Part shown: positions 22,100 to 32,134 of the stretch, in pieces | Layout of the letters: every line of letters begins with the position of its first letter | How positions within the stretch are numbered: position 1 is the stretch's first letter | Origin: Rhodocollybia butyracea | Lineage: Eukaryota; Basidiomycota; Agaricomycetes; Agaricales; Omphalotaceae | Reading direction: 5' to 3' | DNA length: 64,000 bases | Assembly (NCBI GenBank): GCA_015501585.1 | Contig: JADNRY010000043.1 | Span: forward strand, 124,001 to 188,000 | The notes under the pieces: generated by a model | What the model was told of the DNA's origin: nothing | The model's input: only the letters and a program-made list of their open reading frames with translations | The model's database searches: none | Position numbers and translations under genes: made by a program

Positions 22100-22661
22100 C
22101 GGTGGTATATTTTTTAAATTTCAGCAAACCTTGCACTGAACTGATAAGAACCGCCTCACCGGTGCCAGTTCAGTGCAGTTATGCGGTTTTGCACCGGTTT
22201 GGCAATAACCCGGGTTATACCAGTTTCAAAACATCATATACCCTGTAGTGTTGCCTAATAAGATAATCTCTACTTATTGAACAGTGTATAAAGGTATTTT
22301 TACATTAGTATAAAGTAAATTTGATGCGGTCATCAAGATTTTGATTGTATACAGCTCACAGGCGCCCAAATCAAATGTGGCACATGGGCGCCTGTGAGCT
22401 GTATACAATTAAAAATTTGATTACCAGATCACATCTACTTTACAATACATAAAGTCAGGATTGAAAAATACAGTAAATAAATTATTTTCATTATGTAAAT
22501 TGCACCGGTTGACCACCGGTTTTGATCAGTTATGCAAATTCTTCAATTTCCAAGAACCGCAAACCGCTGCACCGGTGCAACCTTTATTTACCCTCACCGC
22601 GGTTCAGTGCAGTGCGGTTGTCGGTTATCCAACGGTTTGTGCACCGCACTTTAAAACCCTA
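22100..22661. mobile_element. hAT MITE family 1, truncated copy B
   Basis: Collinear with 221-851 from GGTGGTATAT onward, including the central 25-bp hairpin and the right terminal repeat CTTTAAAACCCTA. The left terminal repeat is absent; the copy abuts the Harbinger fragment. Confidence 0.82.
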
Positions 22662-22685
22662 TATACAATGCAATAACAGAACTAT

Positions 22686-23255
22686 GCAAACCTTCCACTG
22701 AACTGATAAGAACCGCCTCACCGGTGCTGGTTCGGTGCAGTTATGCGGTTTTGCACCGGTTTGGCAATAACTCGGTGCAAACGGGTGTGGAACCGGTGAA
22801 AACGGCGGTTATACCAGTTTCAAAAAATCATATACCCTGTAGTGTTGCCTAATAAGATAATCTCTACTTATTGAACAGTGTATAAAGGTATTTTTACATT
22901 AATTTAAAGTAAATTTGATGTGGTCATCAAGATTTTGATTGTATACAGCTCACAGGCGCCCAAATCAAATGTGGCACATGGGTGCCTGTGAGCTGTATAC
23001 AATTAAAAATTTGATTACCAGATCACATCTACTTTACAATACATAAAGTCAGGCTTGAAAAACACAGTTAATAAATTATTTTCATTATGTAAATTGCACC
23101 GGTTGACCACCGGTTACCACCGGTTTTGATCAGTTATGCAAATTTCAATTTCCAAGAACCGCAAACCGGTGCAACCTTTATTTACCCTCACCGCGGTTCA
23201 GTGCAGTGCGGTTGTCGGTTATTCAGCGGTTTGTGCACGTCACTTTAAAACCCTA
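22686..23255. mobile_element. hAT MITE family 1, truncated copy C
   Basis: Follows copy B in the same orientation after about 25 bp. It also lacks the left terminus but keeps the right terminal repeat (CACTTTAAAACCCTA), beyond which the 9-bp array begins. The hairpin has one disrupted pair. Confidence 0.82.
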
Positions 23256-24769
23256 ATTACACTGATTACTTCAATTACGCAAATTACCCTAATTACAACA
23301 ATTATGCGAATGACTTCTATTACTTTGACTCCTTGGATTAAGCTCCCATTACACTGATTACTCCTCTTACTCCCATTACTCCTATTATCCTGATTACACT
23401 TATTACTCCCAATACTCCTGTTACTCCTGTTACTCCTATTACCCTGATTACATCTATTACTCCCATTAACCCTACCACCCTGATTACTCCAATTAAGCCC
23501 CCATTACACTGATTACTCCCGTTACTCCAATTACCCTGATTACACCTATTACTCCCATTACTCTGATTACTCCTATTACTCCTGTTCAATACTCCTATTA
23601 CTCTGATTACACCTATTACTCCCATTACACCTTTTACCCTGATTACTCCAATTAAGCTCCCATTACACCAATTACTCCATTTACCCTAAATACACCAATT
23701 ACTCTGACTACTTCTATTACTAAGCTCCCCTTACAAAATTTATGTTGATTTGCATGCAGTGTCCTGTTCAATACTCCTATTACTCCCATTACACCTATTA
23801 TCCTGATTAATCCAATTAAGTTCCCATTACACCGATTACTCCCATTACTCCTATTACCCTGATTACACCTATTACTCCCATTACTCTGATTACTCCTATT
23901 ACTCCTGTTCAATACTCCTATTACTCCCATTACACCTATTACCCTGATTAATCCAATTAAGTTCCCATTACACCGATTACTCCAATTACTCTAAATACAC
24001 CAATTACTCCTACTACTTCTATTTCTCTGACTACTCGATTATGCTCCCATTACACTGATTACTCCCATTACTCCTATTACCCTGATTACACCTATTACTC
24101 CCATCACTCCTATTACCCTGATTACTCCTGTTACTCCTATACCCTGATTACACCTACTACTCCCATTACTCTGATGACTCCTATTACTCTGATTACTCCA
24201 ATTAAGCTCCAATTACACTGATTACTCCTGTTACTCCTATTACCCTAATTACACCTATGACTCCTATTACCCTGATTACACCTATTACTCCCATCATTCC
24301 TGATAAGCTCCCATTACACTGATTACTCCATTTACTCCATTTACTCCATTTACCCTAAATACACCAATTACTCTGGCCACTTCTATTACTAAGCTCCCCT
24401 TACACCAATTACTCCCGTTACTCCTATTACCCTGATTACACCTATTACTCCCATTACTCTGATTACTCTTATTACTGCTGTTACTCCTATTACTCTGATT
24501 AGACCTATTACTCCCATTACAACTATTATTCCTGTTACTCCTGTTCAATACTCCTATTACTCTGATTACTCCAATTAAGCTCCCATTACACTGTTCACTC
24601 CCTTTACTCCTATTACCCTGATTACACCTTTTACTTCCATTACTCTGATTACTCCTATTACTCCTGTTACTCCTATTACTGTGATTACACCTATTACTCC
24701 CATTACTCCCATTACCCTGATTACTCCTAATTAAGCTCTGATTACACTGATTACTACAATTACTCCAAT
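23256..24769. repeat. 9-bp minisatellite array, spacer block 1
   Basis: The same array as at 9.8-10.9 kb but in reverse orientation (units such as ATTACTCCT, ATTACACCT, ATTACCCTG). It contains higher-order repeats marked by TTAAGCTCCCATTACACTGA. Long open frames across it are repeat artefacts. Confidence 0.85.
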
Positions 24770-25544
24770 TAAAAATGATCACAAGTCCAGGTCCCAGTTG
24801 ACTTGGACCTGCCACACAGGTATCCAGACCTCTCACAGCCTGACCTGGATCCGATCCAGGACCCATGGGAATAATGACCAGGAACCGTAGGTATTTGCCC
24901 CAGTTGACCCGCAGGTACCTGTGGCACAGGTCAATACCTGTCTGAATATTCATAATAGGTGAATGAATTTTAGAAAAGAAGTCCAGACTCCATACAGACT
25001 ACACTACAAAGTACAAAGTACAATACTCTACATATAGCCCAATCAAGGGCCAATCAATATGTACTACACTCTTATCCACCAGATCAGGGAAAAGTAAGAA
25101 CCTTGTCACCATCCAGACTGAATACAGTTGGGATTGACATGACATCATCCTGCATCAAATACAGGATCAAATTGGCTTGTTGTTGCAGCACCTATGAGTA
25201 GCATATCAAGTTGAAATCATGATGATTTAGATAAATATCCCACTTGATGATTGTAAGTACTATATACCAACTATCCAATATGTATTTTTCAAGATAATAG
25301 ATAGTTCATGGTGTTTAACAGTTTATATAGTAGCCATAAATTACCAGATTGCCGGGTCAAAATTTACTTACCAAATACCCGGCAGGTCATTACAGGTCAC
25401 CGGAAAAATGGAAATTTCTGACCTGCAACCGGTTAAGACCTGTGGGAAACCGGTACTGGGATCCGTGGGTCAGATACCGGCAGATATTCCCATGGGTCTG
25501 ACCTGCAGGTACCAGCGGAGGACCTGGACTCGTGATCATCCTTA
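24770..25544. mobile_element. hAT-like MITE (family 2) inside the array
   Basis: A 775-bp element with ends TAAAAATGATCAC...GTGATCATCCTTA and an 8-bp duplication ACTCCAAT (24762-24769, 25545-25552). The TIRs continue with AGTCCAGGTCC-like sequence, and both ends are packed with ACCTG/CAGGT words. No transposase. The 8-bp TSD points to hAT. Confidence 0.78.
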
Positions 25545-26388
25545 ACTCCAATTACCCTGATTACACCTATTACTCCCATCACTCTTATTACCCTGATTAC
25601 TCCAATTCAGCTCCCATTACACTGATTACTCCAATTACTCCAATTACCCTAAATACACCAATTACTCTGACTACTTGATTACGCTACCATTACACTGATT
25701 ACTCCTGTTACTCCTATTACCCTGATTACACCTATCACTCCCATTACTCTGATTACTCTTATTACTGCTGTTACTCCTATTACTCTGATTAGACCTATTA
25801 CTCCGATAACAACTATTATTCCTGTTACTCCTATTACCCTGATTACACCTATTACTCCCATCACTCCTATTACCCTGATTACTCCAATTAAGCTCCCATT
25901 ACACTGATTACTCCAATTACTCCAATTACTCCAATTACTCCAATTACCCTAAATACACCAGTTACTCTGACTACTTGATTACACTCCCATTACACTGATT
26001 ACTCCCGTTACACCTATTACTCCCATTACTCTGATTACTCCTATTACTCCTGTTACTCCTATTACTCTGATTACACCTATTACACCTATTACTCCTATTA
26101 CCCTGATTACTCCAATTAAGCTCCCATTAACTGATTACTCCGATTACTCCGATTATCCTAAATACACCAATTAGTACTCCGACTACTTCTATTACTCTGA
26201 CTACTCGATTAAGCTCCTGTTACTCCTATTACCCTGATTACACCTATTACTCCAATTACTCTGATTACTCCTGTTACTCCCATTACCCTGATTACACCTA
26301 TTACTCCCGTTACTCTGATTACACCCAGTGCCCTGATTACCTTGATTCCACCTATTACTCCCATTACTCCTAATACCCTGATTATTTG
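25545..26388. repeat. 9-bp minisatellite array, spacer block 2
   Basis: Continues the reverse-oriented array up to the inner edge of the right arm (the arm starts TTATATACTG at 26389). Nothing else is visible. Confidence 0.82.
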
Positions 26389-28076
26389 TTATATACTGTG
26401 CTCCTTTTGTTAACATTCCTATTATAATTTAGCAGCTATTTTTCCCCCGCTGCTACTATTTGTTACACTTGGTAGAATATTCATTGCTATTCCCACAAAT
26501 GTACACAAATATGGAGCCTGGGGCATTTGAATGCACATTTGAGTGAGTGCATTCATCCCCCGGGAGGTCATTTGAGTGTGAATATGACCTTTTGAGGGTC
26601 CATATTCATCCCGTGAATGACAAATGTATTCAAATGCCCATTTGTGCCCACCTCTAATGGAAGTAATAGGTGTAATGGGAGTAATAGGAGTACTGGGAGG
26701 AACCGGAGTAATCAGTGTAATGGTAGCATAATCAGAGTAACCTTACTCTGATTACACCTATTACTCCCATTACTCCTATAACCCTGATTACTCCAATTAA
26801 GGCCCCATTACACCAATTACACCAATTACTCTGATTACCCTAAATACACCAGTTACTCTGACTACTACCTATTACTGCCATCACTCCTACTACCCTGATT
26901 ACTCCAATTTAGCTCCCATTAAACTGATTACTCCAATTACTCTGATTACCCTAAATACACCAATTACACGGCCAAACCCTCCCTTGCGGCTCAGGCTGAA
27001 AAGATCCGGACGTACCGAGTCTGATTATGATTTTGTGCTGAGGCGCAAAAAATTGGACCCTAGCCTCAAACGGCTGGATAATGCGTAGGATATTTTTCTT
27101 TTGGTACTGCAGTCTATCTGAACTGCCCGATGCCCTCAGGACTACATTCAAGTCGCGTGATATTGGTTTTAAAATTTACGAGTCATGAAGTTGTGCGTGA
27201 TGTAAGGCCCTCTTTTCTCTCAACGTCCATGAGCTCCATGTCAAAGCTCAGCAAGTCTTCAAGACTGCAAGGATGGAACTGATTGAACTTCAAGACTAGC
27301 GCAACATTGTTCAGCAAGCTACAAGTGCCTTCAACGCTCTTCAACGCAACTCAAATGATCCTTCCTTGTGTCTCAAATCAAGGCCACGCCCTTCAAGAAG
27401 ACTGAATAAGCTTCAACGCAAGGCCCTGTGTTATATCGGTGGCCCAGATTTCTGTGTAAAGCTACTCTGGAGAATTGACACCTCAAGATGTTTATTCTTC
27501 AAGGTTCAACATTCTCTTGTGGTTATTGACATGGTTTGTCATTCTTTTTTTTTCACCTTTCTAGCTCTAAGAGTCTTCCGTTCTTTGGGCAACGACGGGA
27601 CCCTTTTTTTTGGCCTTAGGAGCACATATCAGCTTATAGTTGCTCAATAGATTATGAACGGTTGGTGCACGGGTATGTATTGAACATGGTATGTACTGTT
27701 TGGAATATGTGGTACTAGTCGCATGTATAGTATGATAAAAACCAATAATAGGGAAAAATCGGAAGAAATGGGAGAGCTGGGACAGAGGCACTGGCGGCGC
27801 GATCCTTTGCACCGCGTTCAATTGATCCTCAGCACGGCTGCCTTGCGCCTGAGCACGAATTCTGCTGGTGGCGCCTGAGCACTTAATTACGGTTTTTGCA
27901 CTGGGCTCCAGATATTTTACCCTAGGCATCAACAAAGCTGGGCCAACCTCAAGTGCATAGATTGGCCTTGCTGTGTACTCTGACTACTTCTATTACTTTG
28001 ACTACTTGATTATGCTCCCATTACACTGATTACTCCCGTTACTCCTATTACCCTGATTACACCTATTACTCCCATT
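26389..28076 (-). repeat. Right arm of the inverted duplication (empty site)
   Basis: Reverse complement of 19192-20880. At its outer end (28072-28076, CCATT) it carries the target site of E1 without the element. Beyond this point the match continues into sequence equivalent to the DNA left of E1 (before 10867), apart from a small array indel. This arm is thus the uninterrupted version of the locus. Confidence 0.9.
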
Positions 28077-28917
28077 ACTCTGGTTACTCCTATTACCCTG
28101 ATTACTCTACTCCCATTACTCCTATTACCCTGATTACTCCAATTAAGCTCCCATTACACTGATTACTCCAATTACTCCAATTACCCTGATTACACCTATT
28201 ACTCCCATCACTCCTGTTACCCTAATTACTCCAATTTAGCTCCCATTACACTGATTACTCCAATTACTCTGATTACCCTAAATACACCAATTACTCTGAC
28301 TACTCGATTACGCTCCCATTACACTGATTACTCCTGTAACTCCTATTACCCTGATTACACCTACTACTCCCATTACTCTGATTACTATTACTCTGACTAC
28401 TCGACTAAGCTCCCATTACACTGATTACTCCCGTTACTCCTATTACCCTGATTACACCTATTACTCTCATCACTCCTATTACCCTGATTACTCCAGTTCA
28501 GCTCCAATTACACTGATTACTCCGATTACTCTGATCGCCCTAAATACACCAATTACTCTGACTACTTGATTACGCTCCCATTACACTGATTACTCCCATG
28601 ACTCCTATTATCCTGATTACACCTATTACTCCCATTACTCTGATTACTCCTATTACTCCTGTTACTGCTATTACCCTGATTACTACTATTCCTCCCATCA
28701 CTCTGATTACTCTTATTACTCCTGTTACTCCTATTACTCGGATTAGACCTATTACTCCCATTACACTGATTATTCCTGTTACTCCTATTACCCTGATTAC
28801 ACCTATTACTCTCATCACTCCTATTACCCTGATTACTCCAATTCAGCTCCCATTAACTGATTACTCTGATTACTCTGATTATCCTAAATACACCAATTAC
28901 TCCGACTACTGCCGCTT
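28077..28917. repeat. 9-bp minisatellite array, right block
   Basis: Reverse-oriented array that pairs with roughly 10.2-10.86 kb on the left side. It ends near 28917, where unique sequence resumes. Confidence 0.82.
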
Positions 28918-30250
28918 TAGCTATAGCTCAATATGGCGACTTTTTTATTTCCGAATTTAGCTAAAACAGATGTGATGTGACATGCAAACCCAGCTCTATG
29001 TTACACAGAGCGAAAAATTCCCTAATCTAGTAATTTTGCACAAGCCTGGCTGTGACATATGCCACATTGCAATGTGAGCTCACTTTGCTGTTATGCCTGG
29101 GACTGCCCTAAATTGTAATGCAGGCTATGGCCACATCCACCCTACATTGTATTATTAGTACAGCATAGGGTGTCCGGTGATGGGCATGGCTACCTCAGGG
29201 CTACCCTGCCCAGATTCAGCTCAGCCCCTTTGCCGTGACTTTGAGGGTTTGATTGGTATCTGAGTGGCAAGGATCAGGACACATCAAAAATATACCCCCG
29301 GTTGGTTGCCGATTCGTATAAGCAGACGGCTTTTGGCGCCTCATGCACTCAGTAGTCTTGTGATACCATCCGTTTCCGGTGAAACCCATAAATGGGTAGT
29401 ACCCCGTCAATGTGTTTGTATAAAGGGCCGCCGGGTTTGGGCCTGGTTTAGAGCACAACCCTATGATCCCTATCTGGCCCAGATCCGGCCAATATTCCGA
29501 CACTCATTTTCAATCATTTTTGGGAAGTGCCTGCTAGGTTTCACGTCTTCCGGTTGAGAGTTCACTAGAGGGTTTGGTGAGATTTGGTGATGACTCCTTC
29601 ACTGGCTGAATTGTGAACTGATTGTGAACTAATACAGCATATACAAAATTGACTATTTATATACCACACGGGCAAAGTGTTATATACTAAATACAATCTA
29701 TATCAATACTACCAATATATCATCATAATACAACACAGGATCAAGACTAGAGACACGAGTGTATTGCTAATACTGTTGGAACCTGGTTGGGGTTCAGCGT
29801 AAAGAGCTCTGCGTGTCTTCGCTGGCCTGAGGGAAAATTGAACTGAGAAATGAGTAAGAAAAGCGCGAAAACGTACAAAATTGACACTGAGTGCGGGCTC
29901 TATCAATGCAAATCTTCTCGATCTCAAGGTGAAAAAGCGCCTCTAATTGAAAATTGTTAGTACCACAAGAACAAAAGCATATAGATTTACCCTGGTGCCG
30001 CCGAAAATTCACAAATCGTATAATAACTAGTCGCGCTTGCACTGGATTTGGGCAGACTCGGTCGTGTTCACCAAGTCGACAAAATACATCAATCGTAATC
30101 CCGATTTTTATGATCCAATCTCCTTCTGCAGTGACCCCCTTGAATAAAATGTATATGAAACCCCACCCATCCGCGATAGAGATCAGGCGGCGGCGATGGC
30201 GTTGGATGAGATGTTGTAAGATTCAAGCGGGTCGTCGAGCCATAAGTGGT
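28918..30250. other. No supported gene
   Basis: Open stretches on both strands (for example 29216-29503 minus) lack start, splice or domain support. This is part of the left flank of the young element E2. Confidence 0.35.
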
Positions 30251-30905
30251 AGGATATCTCTGTCGCGAGTCGAGGAGTCTTTGGATGGGATCAAGGAAAT
30301 TTTCGGCAGTTGAAAGAAAGACTTGGAAGGAAGTTCGATGGGGGTTTGATTGGTGGGAGATTGTTGTCAGTTGGATGGGCAGTACTCGAGTTGGATAAGA
30401 TGGGAGAAATTTGCGTCATCAGTTAGATGAATGAGAGGACTGACGGAATTCATTAAATGGATGAAAGAAACAATGGGAATCGGATGGGGATTCTCGTTGG
30501 TTGGAAGCGAGATTTTTGTCGCTTGGATGAATGACCGTCGGTTGGTTGAAAGAGAGGAAGTTCAGTGAGTGTTAGAGTTGGTGGGAGGGCTCTGGGGTTG
30601 AGAGCTTCTCGATGACAAGGAGAGCAAGTTTGAGCCGTTTGATAGGGAGGGGGAAATACGAAGGATATCTCTATCGCGAGTCAGGAGTCTTTGGATGGAT
30701 AATGGAAAATTTTGTTGGCTGGATGAAAGACTCAGAAGGATGGGCAGTACTTGAGTTGGATAAGATGGGAGAAATTTTTGTCGTTGGTTAGATAAATGGA
30801 AGGATGTATGGAGTTTGTCAAATGGATGGAAGAAACGACGGGAATCGGATGGGGATTTGAGCTGGTTGGAAGCGAAATTTGAGAGCAAGTTTGAGATGGG
30901 GGAAC
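30251..30905. repeat. Imperfect direct duplication, period about 411 bp
   Basis: Sequence starting AGGATATCTCTGTCGCGAG at 30251 recurs at about 30662 (AGGATATCTCTATCGCGAG) with later shared blocks such as GATGGGCAGTACT, GAGTTGGATAAGATGGGAGA and GGGAATCGGATGGGGAT. The second copy is shorter. No coding function seen. 30906-31075 holds nothing further. Confidence 0.7.
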
Positions 30906-31075
30906 ACAATTTTACTTAGCTAATAAAATCTCTGTTTGACAACGACGAGGATAAGCTGTGGGAGAGTACAGAAGCGAGTCTTCAAACCTATCTCATAGAG
31001 AACACCTTTAGGAGAAAGTCGCTAAAACAAGCCATTTGATTACAGAATAGAGCGTCGTTGGGGGTCTCTAAACGA

Positions 31076-32090
31076 TGATACGACCCATAATTATTTGGGC
31101 ATAAACGCGCAATGTATGCGCGTTTTCGGCATCAAATCAGACTGCATTGAGCTCATGTGCTATACAAAGTATTCTAGAAATCCGCCGTTACCGCGCGGTA
31201 TCACTAAAACACACGGATGTTAATTGTTGATGACATCAAAACTGAGTCTCGGCAACAGAACACAGTTGTAATCAATGATAGTACAAGAATACTGAAACCC
31301 ACCACAAATAAAGACTAATACTCAGACTGTTGAAGCGATCCTAAGATATCTTATTGCAACTAGAAGACTTACAAATAGATTTATAGAAGAAAGAACAAGT
31401 ATCAACGTTAAACGGTCCAAGCGGGACTTCCCATCAGAAATTGATGTGAGGAGATTAATGTATCGCTGACCCCGAGGAGATTGATGTGAGGAGATTGATG
31501 TGCCGAGGTTCCGGGACCATTCCGAGATCATGCCGCGGCGTCCCGCAGATTTAAGACAGCGCGTGAAATAAATATTTCATGAGCTATTTATTGAATAACA
31601 AGAGCATATGTACTCCCGCACAGCTCGTATGGAGTATTTATGCTGTGATAATTGTACATGATCAGATTTAGAATATAAGGAGTGTCCCTACACGAAATGG
31701 AGGAAGCATTCTTACCCCCCACTTCTGGCTTTGGCTCACAGTCTCAGCTAGTAGTGTTCAGGTGCTTCTAGTGATTAGTTCTGAAAGACTAGACTTAGTA
31801 ACAGAAAGACAGACAGTATTAAGCAATTAGACTTGTATTCAAGAAGAAGTAATAAAAGTAAAGCTATTAGGTGTCTCTCAAAGTAAAGTTATTAGGTCCA
31901 AAGAACAGAAAACACGCCCAAGTTCAATAGAACTTGTGAAGAAAATCTATTAAAGTTGATTGTACTTTGAATTATATATCTTTTTGTGTACCCCTCCGAA
32001 CTTGTGCTTGATCCATAGTGTGTGTGTGTTGGTGTGTGTTGGACTTAGTCTTTCATTCACTTTCGTGTGCAGCCCCGAGTTAGCATATCA
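31076..32090 (+). repeat. E2 5' LTR
   Basis: 1015 bp, TGATA...TATCA. It contains two copies of a 14-bp unit GAGGAGATTGATGT in tandem where the 3' LTR has three. A candidate TATA-like ATATAAGG lies at about 31673. Confidence 0.93.
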
Positions 32091-32092
32091 TC

Positions 32093-32110
32093 TGGAGCCC
32101 ACCGCGAGGG
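32093..32110 (+). promoter_or_regulatory. E2 candidate primer-binding site
   Basis: TGGAGCCCACCGCGAGGG begins two bases after the LTR and starts with TGG, the complement of a tRNA 3' CCA end. I could not name the tRNA, and beyond 18 bases it does not fit a standard T-arm. Confidence 0.55.
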
Positions 32111-32134
32111 GGTCAAAAGATTAAAATTCATTGA

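Noticed and set aside
22461..22676. Small frames repeated at 655, 22461 and 23136
   Set aside because: They lie within copies of a non-coding hAT MITE; similarity reflects the repeat, not a gene.
24294..24953. 219-codon Asn/Ser/Gly repeat frame, and similar GVI-repeat frames in the 9-bp arrays
   Set aside because: A 9-bp unit keeps any frame open; there are many equivalent frames in both orientations.
20613..26657. Reading the whole spacer plus the TAGAGGTGGGCA ends as one large hAT transposon with 268-bp TIRs
   Set aside because: The inverted identity continues well beyond the supposed TIRs into the flanking array and unique segment, and the flanking 8 bp (ACTTCCAT and ATGGAAGT) are inverted, not directly repeated. 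An inverted duplication explains it better.
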